DNA of 6,588 nucleotides from Acidobacteriota bacterium (GCA_013817065.1 JACDDJ010000268.1:1-6588), one strand, 5' to 3'. Shown: positions 1-6,434, counted from the first letter of the stretch. The notes: a model not told the origin generated them from the letters alone. Translations and numbers: made by a program.

Positions 1-12
1 CGGATAGCCCTA

Positions 13-1620
13 GTGGACACCTTAGATAGCCACATCGACGCCAGCTCAGCCGAGTTCCGAGCCAACGCGGAGCGGATGGAGCGGCTGGTCGCCGAACTGA
101 AGGAACGAACAGCCGCGGCGCGCCAGGGCGGCGGTCCCAAGTACGTCGAGCGGCACCGCGCGCAGGGGAAGCTGCCGGTCCGGGAGCGGATCGACAAGCT
201 GCTGGACCCCGGGTCACCCTTCCTCGAGCTCTCCCCGCTTGCCGCGTGGGACCTCTACGATAACGACGCACCGGCGGCAGGCGTCATCACCGGGATTGGC
301 CGCGTCTCCGGCCGTGAGGTGCTGGTTGTCGCGAACGACGCGACGGTCAAAGGCGGCACCTATTATCCGATGACGGTGAAGAAGCACGTTCGCGCGCAGC
401 AGGTCGCCCTCGACAATCGGCTTCCGTGCGTCTATCTCGTCGACTCCGGCGGCGCGTTCCTGCCGCTGCAGGACGAGGTCTTCCCGGACCGCGAACACTT
501 CGGACGAATTTTCTATAACCAAGCCCGCATGTCGGCGGAGCGCATCCCTCAGATCGCGGTCGTGATGGGCTCGTGCACGGCCGGCGGCGCGTATGTCCCG
601 GCGATGTCAGACGAAACCATCATTGTCAAAGGTACTGGAACCATTTTCCTGGGCGGTCCGCCGCTGGTGAAGGCGGCGACGGGTGAAGAGGTCACGGCCG
701 AGGAACTCGGCGGCGCCGACGTCCACACGCGCCTGTCAGGCGTGGCGGACTACTTCGCAGAAGACGATGACCATGCGCTCCATCTCGCGCGCACGGTCGT
801 CGGCACACTCAACACGGTCAAGCGGATCCCGGGTGACTGGACGACCCCGGAGGATCCAGCCTATGACCCGAAGGAAATCTACGGGATCGTCAGCGCCGAC
901 ACGCGCAAACCCTACGACGTCCGCGAAGTGATCGCTCGGCTGGTTGATGGCTCGCGGTTCGACGAGTTCAAGGAGCGCTACGCGACGACACTCGTGACCG
1001 GGTTCGCCAGGCTGCACGGTTGCCTGGTGGGCATCGTAGCCAATAACGGAGTGCTCTTCTCAGAGTCTGCGCTCAAGGCGACGCATTTCATCGAGCTCTG
1101 CAACTTCCGCGGCATCCCGCTGGTGTTCCTGCAGAACATCACCGGCTTCATGGTCGGGCGGCAGTACGAACGCGGCGGCATCGCCAAGGATGGCGCGAAG
1201 ATGGTCCACGCCGTCGCCAACTCGGTCGTCCCGAAGTTCACTGTCGTCATCGGCGGATCCTTCGGCGCCGGCAACTACGGCATGTGTGGCCGCGCCTACG
1301 AACCACGCTTCCTGTGGATGTGGCCGAACTCCCGTATCTCTGTGATGGGCGGTGAACAGGCGGCCGGTGTGCTCACCACGGTGAAGCGCGATCAGCTCGC
1401 CCGCGAGGGCAAGGACCTCAGCCCCGAGGACGAGAGCGCCATCAGGCAGCCCATCCTCGATAAGTACGAACGTGAAGGCTCTCCTTATTACTCGACTGCG
1501 CGCCTCTGGGATGACGGCATCCTCGACCCGGCCGAAACCCGCCCGGCCCTCGCACTCGGCCTGTCGGCTGCGTTCAACGCACCCACCCCGGACCCGAAGT
1601 TCGGGATCTTCCGGATGTAG
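13..1620 (+). CDS. liuB: 3-methylcrotonyl-CoA carboxylase, carboxyltransferase (beta) subunit
   Basis: This is the carboxyltransferase half of the biotin-dependent carboxylase that moves CO2 from carboxybiotin to 3-methylcrotonyl-CoA, giving 3-methylglutaconyl-CoA in cytosolic leucine breakdown. The 535 residues are the usual length for the family. The N-terminal crotonase-like half carries VDSGGAFLPLQDEVF (143-157) and GSCTAGGAYVPAMSDE (186-201). The C-terminal half carries GGSFGAGNYGMCGRAYEPRF (414-433) and MGGEQAAGVL (445-454), the glycine-rich segments that build the acyl-CoA and biotin sites. I chose the GTG at 13 because the N-terminus (MDTLDSHIDASSAEF) lines up with the usual MccB start. 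The frame is open back to base 1 and no clear Shine-Dalgarno is visible, so a slightly earlier start cannot be excluded. The next gene begins 5 nt after the stop. Propionyl- or geranyl-CoA carboxylase subunits are related, but the hydratase and HMG-CoA lyase neighbours favour methylcrotonyl-CoA. Confidence 0.95.
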   Translation: MDTLDSHIDASSAEFRANAERMERLVAELKERTAAARQGGGPKYVERHRAQGKLPVRERIDKLLDPGSPFLELSPLAAWDLYDNDAPAAGVITGIGRVSGREVLVVANDATVKGGTYYPMTVKKHVRAQQVALDNRLPCVYLVDSGGAFLPLQDEVFPDREHFGRIFYNQARMSAERIPQIAVVMGSCTAGGAYVPAMSDETIIVKGTGTIFLGGPPLVKAATGEEVTAEELGGADVHTRLSGVADYFAEDDDHALHLARTVVGTLNTVKRIPGDWTTPEDPAYDPKEIYGIVSADTRKPYDVREVIARLVDGSRFDEFKERYATTLVTGFARLHGCLVGIVANNGVLFSESALKATHFIELCNFRGIPLVFLQNITGFMVGRQYERGGIAKDGAKMVHAVANSVVPKFTVVIGGSFGAGNYGMCGRAYEPRFLWMWPNSRISVMGGEQAAGVLTTVKRDQLAREGKDLSPEDESAIRQPILDKYEREGSPYYSTARLWDDGILDPAETRPALALGLSAAFNAPTPDPKFGIFRM

Positions 1621-1625
1621 TCCCC

Positions 1626-2399
1626 ATGCCGCTGATATCGATTGACCAGGTCGGACCTGTCGTCCGCGTCACCCTCAACCGCCCCGACGTTCGCAACGCG
1701 TTCAACGAGGGCGTGATCGGCGAGCTCACAGTCTGGGCGACGACGTCGCCGCCTGCCGGTGTACGCGTCGCGGTGCTGGCCGGCGCGGGCAAGACCTTCT
1801 GCGCCGGAGCTGACCTGACGTGGATGTCGCGGATGGTCAACTACACCGCCGAAGAGAACCTCCGCGATGCCGGCGCCATGGCGGCGATGTTCAACGCGCT
1901 CGACACGCTCCCGCTGCCGCTCATCGGCCGGGTCCACGGCGCGGCCCTTGGCGGCGGCGCCGGCCTCGCCGCCGTGTGCGACATCGTGGTTGCCGCGGAG
2001 GATGCTGTCTTCGGGTTTACAGAGGCGAAGCTTGGGATACTGCCGGCAGTGATCTCGCCATTCGCCGTCCAGAAGATCGGGATCTCGGCGGCTCGCGAAC
2101 TGTTCCTGACGGCGGCTCGCTTTTCCGCCACCCGCGCTCGCGACATCGGTCTCGTCCATGCTGTCGTGCCGGCTGCGGATCTCGACGCGACAATCGACGC
2201 ATACGTCAAGGAACTGGTCACCTCGGGACCGGAGGCGATGGCTGCAGCCAAGCGCATGATCGCGGCAGTCGCCGGACATCCGCCCGCCGACATGGCGCGA
2301 CACACCGCCGAAACGATCGCGCGGCACCGCGCCTCCGCGGAGGGGCAGGACGGCATGCTCGCGTTTCTCGAGAAGCGGAAGGCGGACTGGAGCGCATGA
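1626..2399 (+). CDS. liuC: LiuC-type 3-methylglutaconyl-CoA hydratase (enoyl-CoA hydratase/isomerase family)
   Basis: A 257-residue crotonase-fold protein, normal length for the family. It probably hydrates 3-methylglutaconyl-CoA to HMG-CoA, between the carboxylase and the lyase encoded around it. The first oxyanion-hole segment GKTFCAGADL is at 55-64 and the second, VHGAALGGGAGLAAVCD, at 103-119. Glu133 in FGFTEAKLGI (129-138) matches Glu164 of rat mitochondrial enoyl-CoA hydratase. The position of that enzyme's second acid (Glu144, in its GGGCEL motif) is Gly113 here (GGGAGL). From memory, bacterial LiuC proteins show the same type of loss (GGALGL) and share the LPAVISPFAV stretch (139-148), so this is probably a subfamily trait and not inactivation. 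The ATG is 5 nt after the liuB stop and has no strong Shine-Dalgarno. The stop overlaps the next start as ATGA. The exact substrate is inferred from context. Confidence 0.9.
   Translation: MPLISIDQVGPVVRVTLNRPDVRNAFNEGVIGELTVWATTSPPAGVRVAVLAGAGKTFCAGADLTWMSRMVNYTAEENLRDAGAMAAMFNALDTLPLPLIGRVHGAALGGGAGLAAVCDIVVAAEDAVFGFTEAKLGILPAVISPFAVQKIGISAARELFLTAARFSATRARDIGLVHAVVPAADLDATIDAYVKELVTSGPEAMAAAKRMIAAVAGHPPADMARHTAETIARHRASAEGQDGMLAFLEKRKADWSA
2389..2392 (+). promoter_or_regulatory. Short Shine-Dalgarno (GGAG) for the biotin carboxylase gene
   Basis: GGAG lies inside the last codons of liuC, only 3 nt before the ATG at 2396. The spacing is tight, so re-initiation at the overlapping ATGA (2396-2399) probably contributes. 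It supports 2396 as the start over any extension into the liuC region. Confidence 0.45.
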
Positions 2400-3898
2400 C
2401 CCTCCGCCGCGTCCTGATCGCGAACCGCGGCGAGATCGCCATCCGGATCAGTCGCGCGTGCCGCGAGGCCGGCCTGGCGACGGTTGCGGTCTATTCGGAT
2501 CCTGACGCCGGCGCCCCTCACACCTTCGCCGCGGACGAGGCCGTCAGGATCGGTCCTGCCGCGCCGTCCGAGAGTTATCTCAACATCCCGGCCATCATCG
2601 CCGCCGCGAAGGTGGCGAACGCGGACGCCGTGCATCCCGGCTATGGCTTCCTCTCCGAGCGCGCCAGCTTTGCCGCTGCGTGCGAGGCAGCCGGACTCGT
2701 ATTTATCGGTCCAACGGCCGACACCATCTCTCGCATGGGGTCCAAGATCGACGCACGCGAGTTGATGGAGGCGGCTGGTGTTCCGGTGGTGCCAGGCCTG
2801 ACACCGTCAGATCAATCCGATGCGGGCATCCTGAAATCTGTCGCAACGATCGGCTTCCCTGCCCTGGTGAAAGCCTCTGCCGGTGGCGGCGGCAAAGGCA
2901 TGCGCGCGCTGCGAGGGGCCGAGCAGGCGGCCGAAATGATCGCCGGCGCGCGACGCGAGGCCGAGTCGGCCTTCGGCGACGGCACCCTCTACGTCGAGCG
3001 CCTCGTCGACCGGCCGCGCCACATCGAGATCCAGGTCTTCGGCGACTCCCATGGCAACGTCGTCCATCTCTTCGAGCGCGAGTGTTCCGTTCAACGTCGT
3101 CACCAGAAGGTGATCGAGGAGAGCCCCTCCCCCGCTGTCGTTCCACGGGTCCGCGAGCAGATGGGCCAGGCTGCAGTCGCGGCCGCGCGCGCCGTCAACT
3201 ACCGTAATGCCGGGACGGTCGAGTTCCTGCTCGAAGGCAGCGGCGACGCGGCACGCTTCTACTTCCTCGAGATGAACACTCGTCTCCAGGTTGAACACGC
3301 AGTGACTGAAGCGATCGCCGGTGTCGATCTCGTGCGCGCGCAGCTGGCCGTCGCGGCCGGCGAGCCGCTGCCGTGGACACAGGAGGAACTCTCGCAGCGC
3401 GGCCATGCAATCGAGTGCCGCGTTTATGCCGAGGACCCGGCAAACGGATTTCTGCCACAGGCCGGAAAGCTGCTTCTGTATCGGGAGCCTTCCGGCCCGG
3501 GTCTCCGCGTCGACTCCGGCGTCGTCGAAGGAGGCGAGGTTCCGGTCACCTACGATCCGATGCTGGCAAAGCTGATCGTTCAGGCGGAAACGCGCGGCGC
3601 GGCGATCGACCGCACCATCGCGGCCCTGCGCCGCTATCCCGTGCTCGGGATCCGGACCAACATTCCGTTCCTGATTCGCGCGCTCGATCACGAGGCGTTC
3701 CGCCGCGGCGACCTCCACACCGGCTTCATCGAGGAACACCTCGAAGAGTTGACGGCAGCGGCTGCGCCGACACCCGCGGCACTCGCGGCGGCTGCGACTG
3801 CGATGACGTCATCGGCGTCCGCACGCGCTGCCACGACGTCCGAACCCACGGCCGCTTCGCACGATCCGTGGACGGCCATTCACAGGTGGGGACGCTGA
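2396..3898 (+). CDS. liuD: Biotin carboxylase, N-terminal part of a split methylcrotonyl-CoA carboxylase alpha subunit
   Basis: A 500-residue ATP-dependent biotin carboxylase that carboxylates biotin on the carrier protein encoded next. The fold is complete: the start RRVLIANRGEIAIRI (4-18), ATP-binding Lys117 and Lys159, the glycine-rich loop AGGGGKGM (162-169), Glu201, His209, His236 and Lys238, metal-binding Glu276 and Glu292, and LEMNTRLQVEH (291-301) with catalytic Arg296. Many positions coincide with E. coli AccC numbering. After the C-lobe, which ends near GFIEEHLEEL (443-452), there is an Ala/Thr/Ser-rich linker (453-488). The protein then ends in DPWTAIHRWGR. In fused alpha subunits a similar DPW...W stretch opens the BT domain, so the chain ends just inside the region that would join it to the carrier. 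The ATG at 2396 overlaps the liuC stop. The frame is open further upstream, but that is a shadow of liuC. A general acetyl/propionyl-CoA carboxylase role is possible; operon context favours methylcrotonyl-CoA. Confidence 0.92.
   Translation: MTLRRVLIANRGEIAIRISRACREAGLATVAVYSDPDAGAPHTFAADEAVRIGPAAPSESYLNIPAIIAAAKVANADAVHPGYGFLSERASFAAACEAAGLVFIGPTADTISRMGSKIDARELMEAAGVPVVPGLTPSDQSDAGILKSVATIGFPALVKASAGGGGKGMRALRGAEQAAEMIAGARREAESAFGDGTLYVERLVDRPRHIEIQVFGDSHGNVVHLFERECSVQRRHQKVIEESPSPAVVPRVREQMGQAAVAAARAVNYRNAGTVEFLLEGSGDAARFYFLEMNTRLQVEHAVTEAIAGVDLVRAQLAVAAGEPLPWTQEELSQRGHAIECRVYAEDPANGFLPQAGKLLLYREPSGPGLRVDSGVVEGGEVPVTYDPMLAKLIVQAETRGAAIDRTIAALRRYPVLGIRTNIPFLIRALDHEAFRRGDLHTGFIEEHLEELTAAAAPTPAALAAAATAMTSSASARAATTSEPTAASHDPWTAIHRWGR
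3801..3814 (+). repeat. 14-bp perfect palindrome in the linker of the biotin carboxylase gene
   Basis: CGATGACGTCATCG equals its own reverse complement. It sits in the low-complexity Ala/Thr/Ser linker. Its core TGACGTCATC recurs at 3903-3912, 99 nt downstream, just inside the carrier-protein gene, so the two copies flank the split point. Both copies are coding, in different frames. A ten-base match this close is within chance for a GC-rich window, and no regulator is known to me for this site. Confidence 0.35.
3885..3891 (+). promoter_or_regulatory. Shine-Dalgarno-like GGTGGGG for the biotin carrier gene
   Basis: A purine-rich GGTGGGG run lies 6 nt before the ATG at 3898, within the last codons of the biotin carboxylase gene. 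It is the best-placed ribosome-binding sequence in the operon and argues that the carrier is started in its own right. It is followed by the TGATG stop-start overlap (3896-3900). Confidence 0.5.
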
Positions 3899-4320
3899 TG
3901 GCTGACGTCATCACTCTCCGCGCCGGCGCCACGGACTACCGGGTCGAGCTACGTAAAGGCGAGGTCCTGGTAGATGGCGCGCCGGTTGAGCAACCACGGC
4001 ACGCCTGGGCGGTTGCCGACGGTGACACGCGGTGGGTATTCATCGCCGGAGAAGTCTTCGAGTTCGAGGTTCAACGACAGGGACGCCGAAAGACCGCCGC
4101 GCACCAGGGCTCGCTCTCTGCGCCGATGCCGGCAACCGTTATCCGCATCAATGTGGCGCCCGGTGACGCGGTGAAGAAGGGCGACACCCTTCTCGTGCTC
4201 GAAGCGATGAAGATGGAGCTGCCGGTGAGAGCGCCATCGGACGGTGTGGTCGAGAGCGTCGCGTGCCGCACGGGCGAGCTCGTCCAGGCCGGTGTGACCT
4301 TGATCCACCTCGCATCATGA
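3898..4320 (+). CDS. Biotin carboxyl carrier protein with short BT-like N-terminus (C-terminal part of split MCC alpha subunit)
   Basis: A 140-residue protein carrying the biotin that shuttles between the biotin carboxylase and the carboxyltransferase. The biotinyl domain spans about 72-140: APMPATVIRINVAPGDAVKKG (75-95), then LEAMKMELP (101-109). Lys105 (codon 4210-4212) is the biotinylated lysine, 35 residues from the C-terminus as is usual. Residues 1-60 are predicted beta-rich (YRVELRKGEVLVDGAPV, TRWVFIAGEVFEFEV). They resemble a shortened BT domain, the part that holds the carboxylase and transferase halves together in fused alpha subunits; a basic linker (61-68) follows. The start is at the TGATG overlap with the preceding gene, with a Shine-Dalgarno-like run 6 nt upstream. 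The same frame is open for a long way upstream but matches nothing there. The stop overlaps the next ATG as ATGA. The carrier function is secure; dedication to methylcrotonyl-CoA carboxylase is inferred from context. Confidence 0.9.
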   Translation: MADVITLRAGATDYRVELRKGEVLVDGAPVEQPRHAWAVADGDTRWVFIAGEVFEFEVQRQGRRKTAAHQGSLSAPMPATVIRINVAPGDAVKKGDTLLVLEAMKMELPVRAPSDGVVESVACRTGELVQAGVTLIHLAS

Positions 4321-5246
4321 AGATCCCCTCCCGCGTCACGGTCGTCGAGGTCGGGCCACGTGACGGCCTCCAGAACGAGACGGCAGGGATCTCCACGGCC
4401 GACAAGGTCGCGTTCGTCGATCGGTTGAGCGCGGCCGGGTGTCCAGTCATCGAAGTCTCCGCGTTCGTCAGCCCAAAATGGGTCCCTCAGATGGCCGACG
4501 CGGCGGACGTGTTCGCAGGAATCACGCGTCGGCCGGGCGCCCGCTACACTGCGCTCGTACCCAATCTCGCCGGGCTCGAGCGGGCCCATGCCGCGGGTGT
4601 CGCTGAAGTGGCCATCTTCGCCGCATCATCGGAGAGCTTCAGCAAGAAGAACATCAACCAGACCATCTCGGAATCGCTCGAGACCTATCGGGCGGTATGC
4701 GATCGCGCGAGGACGCTCGACCTGCGGGTCCGCGCTTATCTCTCCACTGCTTTCGGGTGTCCGTTCGAGGGGGAGGTCGAGCCAGATCGCGTGGCGGACG
4801 TTGCCGAAGCGTTGATCGCGATGGGCGCATTCGAAGTCGCGATCAGCGATACCATCGGCATCGCGCACCCCGGACAGATACCCCAGGTGGTCGGCGCCGT
4901 CGCCGCGCGTGTGCCGCTCGACCGGATCGCCCTTCACTTTCACGACACCCGCGGCACGGCCCTTTCGAATGTGCTGGCGGCCCTGGACCTTGGGATCGCG
5001 ACGTTCGACTCGTCCGCCGGTGGGCTCGGCGGCTGCCCATACGCGTCCGGCGCGGCCGGGAACCTCGCCACCGAGGACCTCCTGTACATGCTCCATGGCC
5101 TGGGCATCGCGACCGGTATCGACCTGGACGCAATCATCGAGGCGTCCGCCGCACTGGCGCCGCACGTCGGGCACGAGCCGGCTTCGCGCTATTTCCGCGC
5201 CGCTCGCGCATCCACTCCTCCAGCCGCTCGTCGCTCCAGCAATTGA
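4317..5246 (+). CDS. liuE: Hydroxymethylglutaryl-CoA lyase
   Basis: Cleaves HMG-CoA to acetoacetate and acetyl-CoA, the last step of leucine breakdown. The 309 residues form an HMGL-type TIM barrel. VEVGPRDGLQNE (10-21) carries catalytic Arg15 and metal-binding Asp16. HFHDTRG (207-213) supplies His207 and His209. The family signature GGLGGCPYASGAAGN (235-249) holds catalytic Cys240 and Asn249. These correspond to Arg41, Asp42, His233, His235, Cys266 and Asn275 of the human enzyme. VSAFVSPKWVPQMAD (47-61) is also typical. The ATG at 4317 overlaps the preceding stop as ATGA and gives a standard N-terminus. No Shine-Dalgarno is seen, so translation probably depends on coupling. The recognisable family core ends near residue 296; the last dozen or so residues (Pro/Ala/Arg/Ser-rich) are an extra tail reading through the end of the convergent gene. 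The two coding regions overlap by 113 bp. Confidence 0.95.
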   Translation: MKIPSRVTVVEVGPRDGLQNETAGISTADKVAFVDRLSAAGCPVIEVSAFVSPKWVPQMADAADVFAGITRRPGARYTALVPNLAGLERAHAAGVAEVAIFAASSESFSKKNINQTISESLETYRAVCDRARTLDLRVRAYLSTAFGCPFEGEVEPDRVADVAEALIAMGAFEVAISDTIGIAHPGQIPQVVGAVAARVPLDRIALHFHDTRGTALSNVLAALDLGIATFDSSAGGLGGCPYASGAAGNLATEDLLYMLHGLGIATGIDLDAIIEASAALAPHVGHEPASRYFRAARASTPPAARRSSN

Positions 5247-6336
5247 TGACCCGCTCGGCCGGGATACCTGCGAGCCGCGCATGTGCGATCGCATACTCGC
5301 TAAAGCGAAGCTCACCGGTCGAGTGCGCGTCGCTGTCGAGCGCGAAGATGCATCCCGCCGCGAGCGCATGTGCGGCCAGCCGATAGTCGATGTCCTGGCG
5401 ATGCCAGTTGCCATCGAGTTCGATCGCGACGCCGCGTTTCGCAGCCTGCGCGAACACCGCGTCCCAGTCGGCTGAGATGCCCGGACGGCTGTTGAACATC
5501 CGTCCGCGTGGGTGCCCCAGGATCGCAACGCCTGGAGCCTTCACGGCGTTCACCATTCTCGTGGTCTGTTGCTCCTTGCGGCGAAGTTGCGAGTGCGGCG
5601 ACGCCACTACGAACTCGAAGAGATTCCGCTCATCGGGCTGGACGTCGAGGCTGCCGTCAACCAGGATGTTCGCCTCGATCCCCTTGAACACGCGGAACGA
5701 TCCCTGCCACCTGGCATTCAGCGCGTCGATCTCCTTCCATTGGCGCGCCGCCTTCTCCATGGAGATGCCTCGTGCGATCGGCAAGCCGTAGGAATGATCG
5801 GTGATGCCCAGGCATCTGTGTCCCAGGTTCATCGCCGCGTCCGCCATGGTCTGGATTGTCTCGGTGCCGTCGCTCCATGTTGAGTGCATCTGGAAGTCGC
5901 CGCGGTAGTCGGCCGTCGTGACGACCCCTTCTTTCGCGGGAGTCGCCAGCACTTGCGCCATCACCGCGTGACTGAGATAGCCGTCCCGCAATGCGCGTTG
6001 CTCCTCAACCAGCGCGGGCTTTCCCGTCCTGGCAATCGCGGCCTCGAGCGTCGGCGAGGAGCCACCCGTCACAAACTCGCTGACGATGCGCTCACTCGAG
6101 GGGCCGACAAAGGGGACGTCTCGCAGGATGCCGGCAGCGACGAGATCTGCAACCGGAACCGACAGTCCTGCGATAGCCTTTGCGGCTCGTTTGTAGCCGA
6201 ATCGGCTGCGCTCGGTTGGCTGCAGCGCCGCCATGTCGTACAGGAGCGCCGCCGCGGCGAGGTTCGCATCAGCGACCGACGCTGCCGCCGGGGCCGGCCG
6301 GTCCCCGGCCTTCTTTCGGTGTGTAGCCAAAGTCAC
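5134..6336 (-). CDS. PHP-domain metallohydrolase with PolX-like helix-hairpin-helix N-terminus, polymerase core absent
   Basis: About 400 residues. Residues 22-106 resemble the first DNA-binding helix-hairpin-helix domain of bacterial family X polymerases (RFGYKRAAKAIAGL at 45-58; hairpin LRDVPFVGPSSERIVSEFVT at 71-90). After a linker comes a PHP domain (145-380) with GDFQMHSTWSDGT (146-158), GITDHS (177-182), KGIEAN (218-223), ASPHS (245-249), GHPRGRM (274-280) and DSDAH (334-338). Likely metal ligands are His151, His181, Glu221, His248, His275, Asp336 and His338. The first His of the usual HxH is Gln149; as I recall, Thermus PolX also has Gln there. Bacterial PolX is about 570 residues; the palm with its catalytic aspartates is missing. 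A phosphoesterase or nuclease role is inferred; the substrate is unknown. GTG 6336 is chosen for the AGAGGG at 6340-6345; TTG 6330 and GTG 6399 are alternatives. The basic Ala/Pro/Arg tail (381-400) is read antisense to liuE. Confidence 0.85.
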   Translation of the reverse strand: MTLATHRKKAGDRPAPAAASVADANLAAAALLYDMAALQPTERSRFGYKRAAKAIAGLSVPVADLVAAGILRDVPFVGPSSERIVSEFVTGGSSPTLEAAIARTGKPALVEEQRALRDGYLSHAVMAQVLATPAKEGVVTTADYRGDFQMHSTWSDGTETIQTMADAAMNLGHRCLGITDHSYGLPIARGISMEKAARQWKEIDALNARWQGSFRVFKGIEANILVDGSLDVQPDERNLFEFVVASPHSQLRRKEQQTTRMVNAVKAPGVAILGHPRGRMFNSRPGISADWDAVFAQAAKRGVAIELDGNWHRQDIDYRLAAHALAAGCIFALDSDAHSTGELRFSEYAIAHARLAGIPAERVINCWSDERLEEWMRERRGNSAKPARARRAAPVRRTPR

Positions 6337-6434
6337 AGGCCCTCTGGGACATCCATCCCATCCATGTAAGCTGCTGCCGACACGCGGCTTCCACGGCACA
6401 GTTTAGCGGCACCGTCCTTGCTCCATTGCTGGGC
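6337..6434. other. Divergent intergenic region between the PHP and lipoprotein genes
   Basis: About 98 bp must hold the 5' control regions of two divergently transcribed genes, unless one is read from further away. I see no convincing -35/-10 pair on either strand. The only structure noticed is a short ATCC tandem (CATCCATCCCATCCATG, 6349-6365) next to the PHP ribosome-binding site. If the GTG at 6399 were the true PHP start, the gap would shrink to 35 bp. Confidence 0.3.
6340..6345 (-). promoter_or_regulatory. Shine-Dalgarno (AGAGGG) for the PHP gene
   Basis: On the minus strand AGAGGG is followed after 3 nt by GTG (6336-6334) and after 9 nt by TTG (6330-6328). It favours one of these starts over the GTG at 6399, which has no such sequence upstream. 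Confidence 0.5.

Noticed and set aside
1488..2327. 279-codon minus-strand open frame opposite liuB and liuC
   Set aside because: It crosses two certain genes, is very rich in Arg and Gly, and matches no family I know.
1820..2395. Upstream extension of the biotin carboxylase frame
   Set aside because: The extension lies over liuC in another frame and is Arg-rich nonsense; the family N-terminus begins exactly at ATG 2396.
2807..3739. 310-codon open frame on the minus strand opposite the biotin carboxylase gene
   Set aside because: It lies entirely antisense to a strongly supported gene, shows no recognisable motif, and is the kind of stop-free shadow GC-rich coding DNA produces.
3373..3897. 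Upstream extension of the carrier-protein frame
   Set aside because: It overlaps the biotin carboxylase in another frame with no family match; the ATG at 3898 has a Shine-Dalgarno-like run and gives a sensible protein.
4263..4316. Earlier GTG start for HMG-CoA lyase
   Set aside because: It would add 18 residues antithetic to the family N-terminus and overlap the carrier's biotinyl domain; ATG 4317 fits the family start.
5200..5290. Rho-independent terminator between the convergent genes
   Set aside because: No GC-rich hairpin followed by a T run was found; the coding regions overlap and leave no intergenic space.
5512..5883. Plus-strand open frames opposite the PHP gene
   Set aside because: Antisense to conserved PHP motifs and without any recognisable feature.
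6349..6365. ATCC tandem as a regulatory repeat
   Set aside because: Only a few imperfect copies, too short to separate from chance.
6337..6399. Longer PHP protein starting at GTG 6399
   Set aside because: The extra 21 residues do not resemble the family, there is no Shine-Dalgarno, and AGAGGG at 6340-6345 favours a later start. It remains formally possible.
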